Below are positions 1 to 8,475 of a stretch of DNA of 64,000 bases, piece by piece. The notes beneath the pieces are model-generated. The model saw only the letters and a program-made list of their open reading frames with translations, searched no databases and had not been told where the DNA came from. The DNA is taken from NCBI RefSeq assembly GCF_018987265.1, contig NZ_CP076854.1, positions 1,612,001 to 1,676,000 on the forward strand, in the 5' to 3' direction. The position numbers and the translations under genes were made by a program. The DNA comes from Rhizobium sp. WYJ-E13. GTDB lineage: Bacteria; Pseudomonadota; Alphaproteobacteria; Rhizobiales; Rhizobiaceae. Each line of letters begins with the position of its first letter. Within the stretch, counting starts at the first letter, position 1.

Positions 1-193
1 CGCGCGGGGCAAGCCGTATCTCGCGACGCAGCAGCAGGTCGCCCTCGGTCAAGATCCCGCAGATCCTCCCTTCGTCATCAACCACGGGCAGCCCGCTAAT
101 GTTGTTTTGCATCATCACCGCGATGGCGTGGCGAACCCCCGCCTCGGGGCTGATCGAAACCACATTGCTCGTCATAATGTCCTTGGCCTGCAT
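1..193 (-). CDS. CBS-domain protein, 3' end cut by window edge
   Basis: The reverse strand encodes an intact N-terminal CBS domain: start MQAKDIMTSNVVSISPE, then the second half of the motif with SGLPVVDDEGRICGILTEGDLL. About 64 residues lie inside the window and the frame is open at the edge. A good ribosome site (AAGGAAGG) precedes the ATG at 193. CBS modules bind adenosyl ligands and usually act as regulatory sensors. The gene lies downstream of ccmH on the same strand, but has its own FixK/FNR-type box at 259-272, so it is probably a separate microaerobically induced unit. Confidence 0.85.
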   Translation of the reverse strand, partial: MQAKDIMTSNVVSISPEAGVRHAIAVMMQNNISGLPVVDDEGRICGILTEGDLLLRREIRLAPR

Positions 194-258
194 GCTCGCA
201 CCTTCCTTTTCGGAAACATCTGGTGCGGTAAGAGTAAGACGGCGCTGGCGGATCGACC

Positions 259-272
259 TTGACCTCCATCAA
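259..272 (-). promoter_or_regulatory. FixK/FNR box (anaerobox) before the CBS gene
   Basis: TTGACCTCCATCAA fits TTGA-N6-TCAA. Its centre lies about 72 bp upstream of the CBS start codon at 193, so a class II promoter (box centred near -41) would start transcription about 30 bp before the ATG. It touches the stop codon of ccmH. The identical 14-mer recurs at 21338-21351. Confidence 0.75.
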
Positions 273-736
273 AGTCGCGGTGTCGGATCGAGCAACTCGG
301 CGAGCTTCTCCTGCTCTTCGTCCGTGAGCTTGCTGCCGGTGGGTTTGCCGGCTCGCTTGCGGGCAAAGACGACGAGCGAGGCCCCACCGGCGAGGATCAG
401 CAGCACGGGAGCACCCCAGAGCAGCAGCGTGCGCACACTGAAGCGCGGCTTCAGCAGCACGAACTCCCCATAGCGCGAGACGATATAGTTCAGCACCTCG
501 TCGTCGCTGTCGCCATCGGTGATGCGCTCGCGCACCAAGAGGCGCAGATCCTTGGCGAGATCGGCATTGGAATCGTCGATCGACTGGTTCTGGCAGACCA
601 TGCAGCGCAGTTCGGCGGACAGTGTTCGCGCCCGGGCTTCGAGGGCGGGGTCGGCGAGCATCTCGTCGGGATTGACGGCAAAGGCCGGGGCGGCCGCCAA
701 CATCAGGGTCAGAGCAAACAGGAGACGCTTGATCAT
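269..736 (-). CDS. ccmH: Cytochrome c maturation protein CcmH (CycL)
   Basis: A 155-residue protein of the CcmH/CycL family, which reduces the haem-binding cysteines of apocytochrome c in the periplasm. It has an N-terminal signal peptide ([16 protein letters not shown]), the active-site motif [11 protein letters not shown] near residues 43-53, and a C-terminal membrane anchor (about residues 105-127) with a charged tail. Its ATG overlaps the natural ccmF stop as ATGA, which gives the start and shows translational coupling. It is the last gene of ccmIEFH. The intact C-X-X-C suggests it is functional. Confidence 0.95.
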   Translation of the reverse strand: MIKRLLFALTLMLAAAPAFAVNPDEMLADPALEARARTLSAELRCMVCQNQSIDDSNADLAKDLRLLVRERITDGDSDDEVLNYIVSRYGEFVLLKPRFSVRTLLLWGAPVLLILAGGASLVVFARKRAGKPTGSKLTDEEQEKLAELLDPTPRL

Positions 737-2711
737 TCCGCCGGCTCCATGACCGGTGCTGCCGGCTTAGTTGCCTTGGCCTTCGCCTTACGGCTCGGGG
801 CACCGACACGCAGCCGCCTGCCGCCATGATCAGCGCCCCGCCCCAGATGCACAGAATGAACGGCTTCCACCAGATGCGCACGACAATGCCGCCGTCCTTC
901 GTCGCGTCGCCGAGAGAGACATAGAGCTGGCTGAGACCGAAGGTCAGGATGCCCGCCTCCGTCGTCGGCATCTGCCTTGCGGTATAGAGCCGCTTGGCCG
1001 ACCAGACATCGGCGATCTCGGCGCCGTCGCGGCGGATCGAGAAGTGGCCGCGGTCCTCGGTATAGTTCGGGCCGGTGGCCGGCTGCATGCCGTCGAAGAC
1101 AACGCCGTAGCCGCCCGCCTCCGTCGCCTGGCCCGGCTTCATCTCGACCACATGTTCGCTTTGGAAGGTGGTGACCGCGACGATGCCAAGCACGGTGACA
1201 CCAAGGCCGGCATGGGCAAGCGCGGTGCCGAAGGCCGAGCGCGGCAGGCCGGTCAGCCGGCGCCAGGCGATCTCCGCCTTCACCTTGCCGATGCCGGCGC
1301 GATACCAGAGGTCGGCCACCGCGCCCAGGATCAGGAACAGGCCGGCGGCAAGGCCGAGCACCGCCATGACCGGGCCGCCATGTTCGAGATAGAAGAAGAC
1401 GAGCGCGGCGGCGAGCGCGAGTGCGGCCACGACATAGAGCCGCTGCAGGGCGCCGAGCAGATCGCCGCGCTTCCAGGAAAGCAGCGGTCCGAAGGGCACG
1501 ACGATCAGAAGCGGCGCCATCAAGAGGCCGAAGGTCAGGTTGAAGAAGGGTGCGCCGACGGAGATCTTGTCGCCGGTCAGCGTCTCCAGCACCAGCGGAT
1601 AGAGCGTGCCGGTCAGAACCGTGCCGCAGGCAACCGTCAGGATCAGGTTGTTGACGACGAGCGCCCCCTCGCGCGAGATCGGCGCAAACAGCCCGCCGGC
1701 CGACAGCAGCGGCGCGCGGAAGGCAAACAGTGACAGCGCCCCGCCGATGAAGATCAACAGGATGCAGAGGATGAAGACGCCCCTGCTCGGGTCGCTGGCA
1801 AAGGCATGCACCGAGGTCAGCACACCGGAGCGCACCAGGAAGGTACCCATCAGCGACAGCGAGAAGGTGAGGATGGCGAGCAGCACCGTCCAGATCTTCA
1901 AGGCCTCGCGCTTTTCCATGACGAGGGCGGAATGTAAGAGTGCGGTGCCGGCAAGCCAGGGCATGAAGGAGGCATTCTCCACCGGATCCCAGAACCACCA
2001 GCCGCCCCAGCCGAGTTCGTAATAGGCCCAGTAGGAGCCCATGGCGATGCCAAGCGTCAGGAAGGTCCAAGCCGCCAGCGTCCAGGGCCGCACCCAGCGC
2101 GCCCAGGCGGCATCGATACGGCCGTCCAAGAGGGCGGCGACGGCAAACGAGAAGCAGACGGAGAAGCCGACATAACCGAGGTAGAGCAGCGGCGGATGGA
2201 TGGCGAGCCCGATATCCTGCAGCACCGGGTTCAGGTCGCGGCCCTCGGCAGGGGCCGGATCGAGGCGGACGAAGGGATTGGAGGTCAAGAGGATGAAGAG
2301 GATGAAGGCGACCGAGATCCAGGCCTGGACCGAGAGAACGTTGGCCTTCAGCGTATCGGGCAGATTGCGGCCGAAGATCGCCACCAGCGCACTGAACAGC
2401 GACAGGATCAAGAGCCAGAGCATCATCGATCCCTCGTGATTGCCCCAGACGCCGGAATATTTGTAGATCAGCGGCACCAGCGAATGCGAGTTCTCCCAGA
2501 CGTTCTCAACCGAGAAGTCGGAGACGACATGGGCATAGGTCAAGACGCCGAAGGAGAAGGCGACGAGGGCAAAGAGCAGGACGGAGCCCAAGGGCGCGAC
2601 ATCCATCATCGCCTGATCGCCGCGCCTGGCACCGATGACCGGCACGAGCGACAGGACGATGGCGGTTGCGAGCGCCAGCACCAGCGCATAGTGACCGATC
2701 TCGATGATCAT
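733..2711 (-). CDS. ccmF: CcmF (CycK) haem lyase subunit, frameshifted near the 3' end
   Basis: CcmF is the membrane subunit that ligates haem to apocytochrome c with CcmH and CcmI. It starts [15 protein letters not shown] at 2711 (ATGA overlap with ccmE), has many membrane segments, and carries the periplasmic WWD motif [18 protein letters not shown]. The frame is intact to about position 808 ([10 protein letters not shown]). The expected tail, [11 protein letters not shown] to VMEPAE, is then found in another frame ending at 733, where it overlaps ccmH as ATGA. A short out-of-frame deletion between GGCGG-like repeats is the simplest explanation. The unshifted frame instead runs to position 96 through ccmH in the wrong frame. 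Only about 28 C-terminal residues are affected, so it is either a sequence error or a mild lesion. Confidence 0.88.
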
Positions 2712-3250
2712 GGCGTCGCCTTCGTTTGCTGGGCCTTTGTCTGTTGCGCCTGGGCCTCCTGGCCTACCGCCGCCTTGCCCTTGGTCGTCTCGCTCTGCGG
2801 TGCGGCTCCCTTGCCCTCTTCCCACAGGCCCTGCGCCTTCAGCCTGTCGGCCACGTCCTTGGGCATGTAGGTCTCGTCATGCTTGGCAAGCACGGTATCG
2901 GCGGTGAAGACATTGCTGCCGGTCTCGAATCTGCCTTCGGTCACCACCCCCTGCCCCTCGCGAAACAGGTCCGGCAATATGCCCTGGTAGCGGACATTGA
3001 CGATCTCTCCGCTCGGGTCGGTCACCGCAAAGCGCACCACCGAGCCCTCGCCGCGCACGACGCTGCCGCTGCTCACAAGCCCGCCGAGGCGGATGCGGGT
3101 GCCGGGTGCCACCGGGTTGTTGGCGAGATCGCCCGGCATGTAGAAATAGGCGACCGATTGGCTGAAGGCGAACATGACGAGCAGCACGGCGACGAGGATG
3201 AAGCTCATGCCGCCGGCAATCACTGCCAGGCGTTTCTGCTTGCGCGTCAT
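2708..3250 (-). CDS. ccmE: Cytochrome c maturation haem chaperone CcmE (CycJ)
   Basis: A 180-residue periplasmic haem chaperone. It has a short cytoplasmic N-terminus ([11 protein letters not shown]), one membrane anchor (about residues 8-30), the beta-barrel domain, and the haem-binding histidine in [13 protein letters not shown] near residue 123. The C-terminal tail is Gln/Lys/Ala rich with a small duplication ([10 protein letters not shown]), as flexible CcmE tails often are. It overlaps ccmI upstream and ccmF downstream by ATGA. CcmE takes haem from CcmABCD, which is not in this window, and passes it to CcmF. Confidence 0.96.
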   Translation of the reverse strand: MTRKQKRLAVIAGGMSFILVAVLLVMFAFSQSVAYFYMPGDLANNPVAPGTRIRLGGLVSSGSVVRGEGSVVRFAVTDPSGEIVNVRYQGILPDLFREGQGVVTEGRFETGSNVFTADTVLAKHDETYMPKDVADRLKAQGLWEEGKGAAPQSETTKGKAAVGQEAQAQQTKAQQTKATP

Positions 3251-4416
3251 TCAACCGATCCTTCCGTGGCCACCGAGCCTTCCGTGGCAATGCCGAATTC
3301 CCTAGCCAGCGCCAGCAATTGCCTGCCCTGATCGCCCGAGGCCGGGAAGGCGGCAAGCCCGCGCTTTACGGCATCCGCGGCACGATCCTTGTCGTTCAAG
3401 ACGGCGTAAGAGCGGACGAGACGCATCCAGCCCTCGAAATTATCAGGATCGGCGGTCAGTTTGGCATCCAGGCTTTCCACCATGGCGCGGATCATCTGCT
3501 GGCGGTCACCGGTGCTCAACGTCTCAGCCGCCGCCACATCCTGCTCCGTCGGGCCGCCCGGAACTGCTTGCTCAGCAGAAGGTGCAACCGCCGTGCCGCC
3601 GTTTTTGGCGATATGTTCGTTGACCAGCGGCAGCCACGGCGCATCGGCCGGCGACTGCTTCGCCAGTGACTCGAAGGCGCCACGCGCCGCATTCGGCTGG
3701 CCGGCCTGCTCCAGGCTCAAAGCAATATAGAAACGCGCTCGCGGGTTGTTCGGTTCAAGCGTGAGGATCTGCTTGAGTTCATAGAGCACCTCTTCCGTCA
3801 CTATGCCATTTGAGGTGGCCATGAGCGTTTCCGACAGCCCTTCCAGGCGGGGCACATCGGCTCCGTCCAGACGAATGGCGGTTCGATACGCCTTTGCCGC
3901 ATCATCGACCCGGCCCATCCTAAGGTAAACGGGGGCAATAACGTCCCATGCCCTCCCGTCCTCGGGATGACCGGCCAGGTGATCCTCCATCTTCTTCACG
4001 AGGATTGCGAGATCCTCGCCTGGCTCCGCAAGCCTTGCCGCCAAGGGACGAGAGGGGAGATCGGGGGAACCGAGCGAGATGTAAAGAGCGATACTGAGCA
4101 AGGGCAAGAACGCGACTATCCCGTGCTTCAGCCATCTGCCGGAGCGTTGCGCGCTCTGCGTCGGACGGCGGTTGTCCACAGCCTTAAACAGACGCCGCGC
4201 CGTTTCTGCTTTAGCCAATTCGTATTCGTCCGGCGAGATACGTCCGGAGGCGATATCCTCGTCGAGTTCGAAAAGCTGGTCGCGGTAGACCTTGCCGGCA
4301 TCCGCTTTGGCGCTCACCGCCTTGCGGCCCCAGATCGAAAGCGGATGAAGCAGGATGGCAGTCGCTGCGGTCGTCATCACCGCGAAAAGAACCCAGATCG
4401 TCATTGTTGCAGCCAT
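3247..4416 (-). CDS. ccmI: Cytochrome c maturation protein CcmI (CycH)
   Basis: A 389-residue CcmI/CycH protein. It has an N-terminal membrane segment, a cytoplasmic stretch with a leucine-zipper-like [17 protein letters not shown], a second membrane segment (about residues 98-115) and a periplasmic TPR region that holds apocytochrome c for the haem lyase. It is the first gene of ccmIEFH. No strong ribosome site is visible. ATG at 4404 (MTIWVLF) is an alternative start that fits better with the box at 4454-4467. The C-terminus ends in a small duplication, [13 protein letters not shown], from a repeat of about 15-18 bp in the DNA. Confidence 0.94.
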   Translation of the reverse strand: MAATMTIWVLFAVMTTAATAILLHPLSIWGRKAVSAKADAGKVYRDQLFELDEDIASGRISPDEYELAKAETARRLFKAVDNRRPTQSAQRSGRWLKHGIVAFLPLLSIALYISLGSPDLPSRPLAARLAEPGEDLAILVKKMEDHLAGHPEDGRAWDVIAPVYLRMGRVDDAAKAYRTAIRLDGADVPRLEGLSETLMATSNGIVTEEVLYELKQILTLEPNNPRARFYIALSLEQAGQPNAARGAFESLAKQSPADAPWLPLVNEHIAKNGGTAVAPSAEQAVPGGPTEQDVAAAETLSTGDRQQMIRAMVESLDAKLTADPDNFEGWMRLVRSYAVLNDKDRAADAVKRGLAAFPASGDQGRQLLALAREFGIATEGSVATEGSVE

Positions 4417-4453
4417 AATGGCTCAACACATAGCCGCAGCAGCGGACCGGACA

Positions 4454-4467
4454 TTGACGAGGATCAA
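4454..4467 (-). promoter_or_regulatory. FixK/FNR box before ccmIEFH
   Basis: TTGACGAGGATCAA matches TTGA-N6-TCAA in the 51-bp gap between ccmI and the regulator gene. With the centre at -41.5, transcription would start near 4419. That would leave almost no leader for ATG 4416 and about 15 nt for ATG 4404. It predicts that this ccm operon is induced with the cbb3 oxidase. Confidence 0.8.
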
Positions 4468-5205
4468 TTATTTCGGTGTTCGTTCCGGTCGCCCAGTGAA
4501 GACATAACCGACGCCGCGCACCGACTGGATGAGATCCGGGCTCTTTGGATCATCCTCGATCTTCTTGCGCAAACGGACGATCTGGGCGTCGATTGCGCGA
4601 TCGAAGGCTTCGAGATTGCGGTTTCTCGTCAGATCCATGAGGGTGTCGCGCGAAAGAACGCGGCCGGGATTGCGCACGAACACGAGCAGCATGTCGAACT
4701 CGCCCGTTGTCAAGGCAACGTCGTCGCCCTGGGGTGAGGTCAATCGTCTCCGAGACACATCGAGGCACCAGCCTTCGAAGGCGAGCGTTTCGTCTTCTCC
4801 ATTGGAGGCGCGGGTGGCGTCCGAGGACGTGCGACGTCGCAGAATTGTCCTGAGACGGGCCAGCAGCTCCCTCAGGTGAAAGGGCTTGGCGATGTAATCA
4901 TCGGCGCCGATCTCAAGGCCGACGACCTTGTCCGTGACATCGTCCTGACCGGTCAGCATGAGAACCGGCACGTCGGATGTGCTTCGAAGCTCCCGAAGCA
5001 ACTCGAGACCATTCTCGCCGTTCGGGAGCACCAGATCGAGAAAAATTGCCGCGTATGAGTTCTTGGCAAGTTCGGAACGCATCGCCGCGCCGTTCGCGAC
5101 CGCGTTCACCTTAAATCCGTTGTCTTCGAAGTAACGCACCAGCATCTGCCTGATCCGCACGTCGTCATCGACCACCAGAATACGGTCCGGTTCCATTGTT
5201 CTCAT
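4468..5205 (-). CDS. fxkR: OmpR/PhoB-family response regulator, likely FxkR-like
   Basis: A 245-residue response regulator. The receiver has the acidic pair DDD (residues 13-15), phospho-acceptor Asp57 in IFLDLVLP and the conserved Lys in YIAKPF. The C-terminus is a winged-helix DNA-binding domain ending RKKIEDDPKSPDLIQSVRGVGYVF. No kinase gene adjoins it. In R. etli, the OmpR-type regulator FxkR links hybrid FixL to fixK through a GTTACA-N4-GTTACA K-box. Both hybrid fixL and that K-box occur in this window (14860-16800 and 14019-14034), which is the basis for the FxkR name. Identity with FxkR is inferred from family and context. Starts at 5205 or 5196 are both possible. Confidence 0.78.
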   Translation of the reverse strand: MRTMEPDRILVVDDDVRIRQMLVRYFEDNGFKVNAVANGAAMRSELAKNSYAAIFLDLVLPNGENGLELLRELRSTSDVPVLMLTGQDDVTDKVVGLEIGADDYIAKPFHLRELLARLRTILRRRTSSDATRASNGEDETLAFEGWCLDVSRRRLTSPQGDDVALTTGEFDMLLVFVRNPGRVLSRDTLMDLTRNRNLEAFDRAIDAQIVRLRKKIEDDPKSPDLIQSVRGVGYVFTGRPERTPK

Positions 5206-5555
5206 TGAGCTCGGTTTCGACCTGCAATGAGATAGCGCAGGAATTCGGCCAGCGCCACCGCTCTCAGCGCCTTATACGATAGTTCCCAAAGAAACCTTGT
5301 GATGACTGGCTCGCCTGGCGAGCTTCACCACGATAGCGTCCGTCAGCATAGCTTCGGAAGGCCGCGTGATCGTCGCTAACAGACCTCGTGCAGCAGAATG
5401 ACATTTTTGATGCTGACCGTTGAGCCCTTCGCGCAGACCCCGCACCGTGCGACGGCGGCAAGTCATCCTGCAGCATCCTCGCTCAGCCCATGAGACATGG
5501 TATGACCGTAAACGCCCTTCATTGTGGAAGAACATCTTTTTCCCGGCTGACGTGA
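5206..5555. other. Intergenic stretch between fixS and the regulator gene
   Basis: No convincing gene is visible. Short open frames on the reverse strand read like non-coding sequence. No TTGA-N6-TCAA box was found before the regulator, so its promoter is not identified. Confidence 0.5.
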
Positions 5556-5714
5556 TCACGTCGCGGTCGGATCGGAATCATCGTCGGCAATCACCCGCCA
5601 GGAAGCGCCCTCCAGATCATCATACTGACCGCTTTTCAGGGACCAGAGGAATGCCGCCAGCCCGAGGCCGCCCATGAAAAGCGCGATCGGGATCAGATAG
5701 ATGAGCATGTTCAT
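5556..5714 (-). CDS. fixS: cbb3 oxidase assembly protein FixS (CcoS)
   Basis: A 52-residue protein: MNMLIYLIPIALFMGGLGL forms one N-terminal membrane helix, followed by AAFLWSLKSGQYDDLEGAS, the typical CcoS core where the membrane helix runs into a D/E-rich tail. CcoS is needed to assemble metal centres into cbb3 oxidase. The start overlaps the fixI stop as ATGA, making it the last gene of fixGHIS. Confidence 0.93.
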   Translation of the reverse strand: MNMLIYLIPIALFMGGLGLAAFLWSLKSGQYDDLEGASWRVIADDDSDPTAT

Positions 5715-7993
5715 GCGGCTTCGACCTCCTGATTGCGGATCGGTCTCTGCGAAGCCGTCAGGAGAGTCCTTCGCGCTGTAAAGGCGTTCAGACGCAGGGC
5801 GTTGGTGACGACGATGATCGAAGAGGTCGACATCGCCACGGCGGCGATCAGCGGGGTCGCAAGGCCGGCGATCGCTATCGGCACGGCAAGGATGTTGTAG
5901 CCGATCGCCAGCGCGAAATTCTGCCGGATGAGAGCAGCCGAGCGCCGGGCGATCTGGATTGCGTCGGGTACTGCATCGAGCCTCTCGTTGAAGAAGACGA
6001 GGTCGGCCGCCTGGCGCCCGATGTCGGAAGCGCTGGATGGCGCCATCGAGACATGGGCTGCGGCCAGCGCAGGGGCATCATTGATGCCGTCGCCGACCAT
6101 CAGAACGCGGCGCCCCTCTTCCTGCAAAGCTTCGCAGGCTTCCACCTTCTGTTTCGGGGTCAGTGCGCCAAGGGCGCGATCGACGCCGAGGCTGCGTGCC
6201 GTACTGTCGACGACAGATTGGCGATCCCCCGAAAAAATCAGCGTCTGGAGACCGGCCGACTCCAGATCGGCGACCGCTTCGCCAGCTCCCGGACGAAGCG
6301 TATCATCGAAGAAGAAGCGTGCCAGCGCCACTCCGTTTGCCGAAAGCACGACTTCGGAAAGCGGACTGTCTGATGTCGCGGTCTCGGCCTTGCCGCAGGC
6401 GAAGGATGCGTTTCCGAGCCTGTAGACGAGATCCCCACGCGCGGCTTCAAGACCGCCGCCAGCGACCTCCACCACACGCTCGAATTGCTCGGCTAGATCA
6501 GCATGGCGGGCAAGCGACTGCGAGAGCGGATGCCTGGAATGCTGTGCAAGTGCCGCGGCGATCGCAATGCTCCCGATATTGTCGGCCTCGGTCCGTACGA
6601 GCCTCGGTTGTCCAAGCGTCAGCGTCCCCGTCTTGTCGAAGGCGACGGCATCGATCTCGGCAAGCCGCTCGAGCGCGGAACCGTCCTTGACCATGACGCC
6701 CCTGCGAAAGAGCTCGCCGGCTGCCACGACCTGTACGACCGGAACGGCGAGCCCAAGAGCGCATGGGCAAGTAATGATGAGCACGGCAACGCCGACGAGC
6801 ATCGCTTGCTTCCAGTCTCCGCCGATGATCCCCCAAGCCAGAAACGACACCAGCGCAAGCAGGTGCACGGCGGGCGAATAGAGTGCCGCAGCCCTGTCGG
6901 CGATCCGCCGGTAGCGCGCCCGTCCGCCTTCGGCGGCCTCCATGAGGCCGATGATCTCGGCAAGCAGAGAGTTGCGCGCGAGCTTGGTTGCGCGCACGGT
7001 GAGCGAGCCTGTCAGGTTCATTGCCCCGGAATGGATTTCCGTGCCGGGATTGACGGCGACCGGACGGCTCTCACCGGTCACGATCGACAGGTCGAGATCG
7101 CTCTCGCCGCTGGCGACGATACCGTCGACGGGAATGCGGTCGCCGGCCGCCACAGCAATCTCGTCCCCGACGACAATTTCCTCTATTGCCACGTAACGTC
7201 TCGATCCGTCGGCCGCTACCACCAGCGCTCCTCGCGGGGCAAGCCGCGCCAGCCCGTTGATCGCTGCGCGCGCCTTCTCACGCATGATGTGGTCGAGGGT
7301 GCGGCCGATCAGCAGGAAGAACAGCAGCGATACGGTCGCGTCGAACCAGGCGTGCTCGCCGTGATGCATCGTCTCCCAGAGCGAAACGGCATAAGAGAGC
7401 GTCACAGCAAGTGAGATCGGCACATCCATGTTCGTGCGTCCGCTTTTCAACGCGTTCCAGGCCGACCGAAAGAAGAACCGGCCCGAATAGATAAGCGCAG
7501 GCGCGGCGATCATTGCCGAGATCCAATGGAACATGTCACGCGTCGCGGCATCCGCACCGGACCAGACGGATACCGACAGCAGCATGATGTTTGCAGCGGC
7601 AAAACCCGCAACCCCGACCGCAAGGAGAAGCTGGTTTTTTGTCTTGTCGTTTTCCGGTGCAAGCGGCGCGAAGAGATGAACCCTGTATCCGGTCGCGCTG
7701 ATTGCGGTGGTAATGCCCGTAGGATCAACCGCTTTGTTGTCCATCTCCTCGGCATAGACGCAGCTCACGCGCCTGGAGGTGAGGTTCACTCTGGCCTTTC
7801 GCACGTAGGGCAAAGCCGACAAGGCCCGCTCAATGGTCGATATGCAGGCGCCGCAATGGACGTCAGGCACGCTGAGATCGAGCTGACGAAGGCCACCGCC
7901 GAGCGCGTGGCTGGCAAGGCCGACCTCCTCGGCGCTGAAGGAGGTCGTACTCATTGCCAGCACGCCGTCCGCATTCATGGTGCAGCAGGTCAT
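5711..7993 (-). CDS. fixI: Copper-transporting P1B ATPase FixI (CcoI)
   Basis: A 760-residue P-type ATPase that supplies copper for the CuB site of cbb3 oxidase. Visible landmarks are an N-terminal Cys-rich start (MTCCTMNADG), a heavy-metal-associated domain with CGAC (VHCGACISTIERAL), TGES in the actuator, the transmembrane CPC motif (ITCPCALGLAVP), the phosphorylation site DKTGTLT, and GDGINDAPALA. It overlaps fixH and fixS by ATGA on each side. FixI-type pumps export copper slowly toward oxidase assembly rather than for detoxification; that role is inferred from the operon. Confidence 0.97.
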   Translation of the reverse strand: MTCCTMNADGVLAMSTTSFSAEEVGLASHALGGGLRQLDLSVPDVHCGACISTIERALSALPYVRKARVNLTSRRVSCVYAEEMDNKAVDPTGITTAISATGYRVHLFAPLAPENDKTKNQLLLAVGVAGFAAANIMLLSVSVWSGADAATRDMFHWISAMIAAPALIYSGRFFFRSAWNALKSGRTNMDVPISLAVTLSYAVSLWETMHHGEHAWFDATVSLLFFLLIGRTLDHIMREKARAAINGLARLAPRGALVVAADGSRRYVAIEEIVVGDEIAVAAGDRIPVDGIVASGESDLDLSIVTGESRPVAVNPGTEIHSGAMNLTGSLTVRATKLARNSLLAEIIGLMEAAEGGRARYRRIADRAAALYSPAVHLLALVSFLAWGIIGGDWKQAMLVGVAVLIITCPCALGLAVPVVQVVAAGELFRRGVMVKDGSALERLAEIDAVAFDKTGTLTLGQPRLVRTEADNIGSIAIAAALAQHSRHPLSQSLARHADLAEQFERVVEVAGGGLEAARGDLVYRLGNASFACGKAETATSDSPLSEVVLSANGVALARFFFDDTLRPGAGEAVADLESAGLQTLIFSGDRQSVVDSTARSLGVDRALGALTPKQKVEACEALQEEGRRVLMVGDGINDAPALAAAHVSMAPSSASDIGRQAADLVFFNERLDAVPDAIQIARRSAALIRQNFALAIGYNILAVPIAIAGLATPLIAAVAMSTSSIIVVTNALRLNAFTARRTLLTASQRPIRNQEVEAA

Positions 7994-8475
7994 TGGCCAA
8001 ACTCCGCAGTGTCGATGCGCACGGCCTCGTGCATGACGATTTCGCCGCTGCGGCGAGAGGTCACCTCGACGATCCAGTCCCCTGCCGCGATCGCGTGATC
8101 CGCCTCGAACCGGCCTTCAGAGAGTTTGGTCAGGGCAACGCGAAAATCCTCGTGATCGCCGACCGGCCGTTTGAAATTGGCCACGATGTCGTCGACAGCG
8201 GCCGGCGAACCGTCTCTGTTGGTGATATCGTAGTGGATTTCATCGCTCTTCAGCGAGAGCTTGCCGGTGATCCCGGAGGCAGCCATCGCCTTCATGGCGG
8301 CGGCCTTCTCATTGAATTCCTGGCTGGCGACATAGGTGTTTTCGACCACGAGCCCGCTCCAGCTCGACGAAGCGTACCAGGCCATCGTAAAGTTGACGGC
8401 AATAATGACGCCGAAAAAGGCACACGTCGCCAGCAGCATATGCGTGCCGGTGAATCCTTGCGTACGGGTGCTCAT
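7990..8475 (-). CDS. fixH: cbb3 oxidase assembly protein FixH (CcoH)
   Basis: A 161-residue protein with one N-terminal membrane helix (about residues 12-34, MLLATCAFFGVIIAVNFTMAW) and a periplasmic FixH domain containing SSWSGLVVENTYVASQEFN, the usual family signature. CcoH stabilises cbb3 assembly intermediates. It lies between fixG and fixI with four-base overlaps at both ends. Confidence 0.95.
   Translation of the reverse strand: MSTRTQGFTGTHMLLATCAFFGVIIAVNFTMAWYASSSWSGLVVENTYVASQEFNEKAAAMKAMAASGITGKLSLKSDEIHYDITNRDGSPAAVDDIVANFKRPVGDHEDFRVALTKLSEGRFEADHAIAAGDWIVEVTSRRSGEIVMHEAVRIDTAEFGQ

Noticed and set aside
96..2711. A single very long CcmF-type protein reaching position 96
   Set aside because: Its last 240 residues are ccmH DNA in the wrong frame; the true tail and ATGA junction are at 733.
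5272..5559. A 95-codon frame overlapping the fixS stop as GTGA
   Set aside because: The overlap is suggestive, but the protein text has no pattern and includes long unstructured basic runs.
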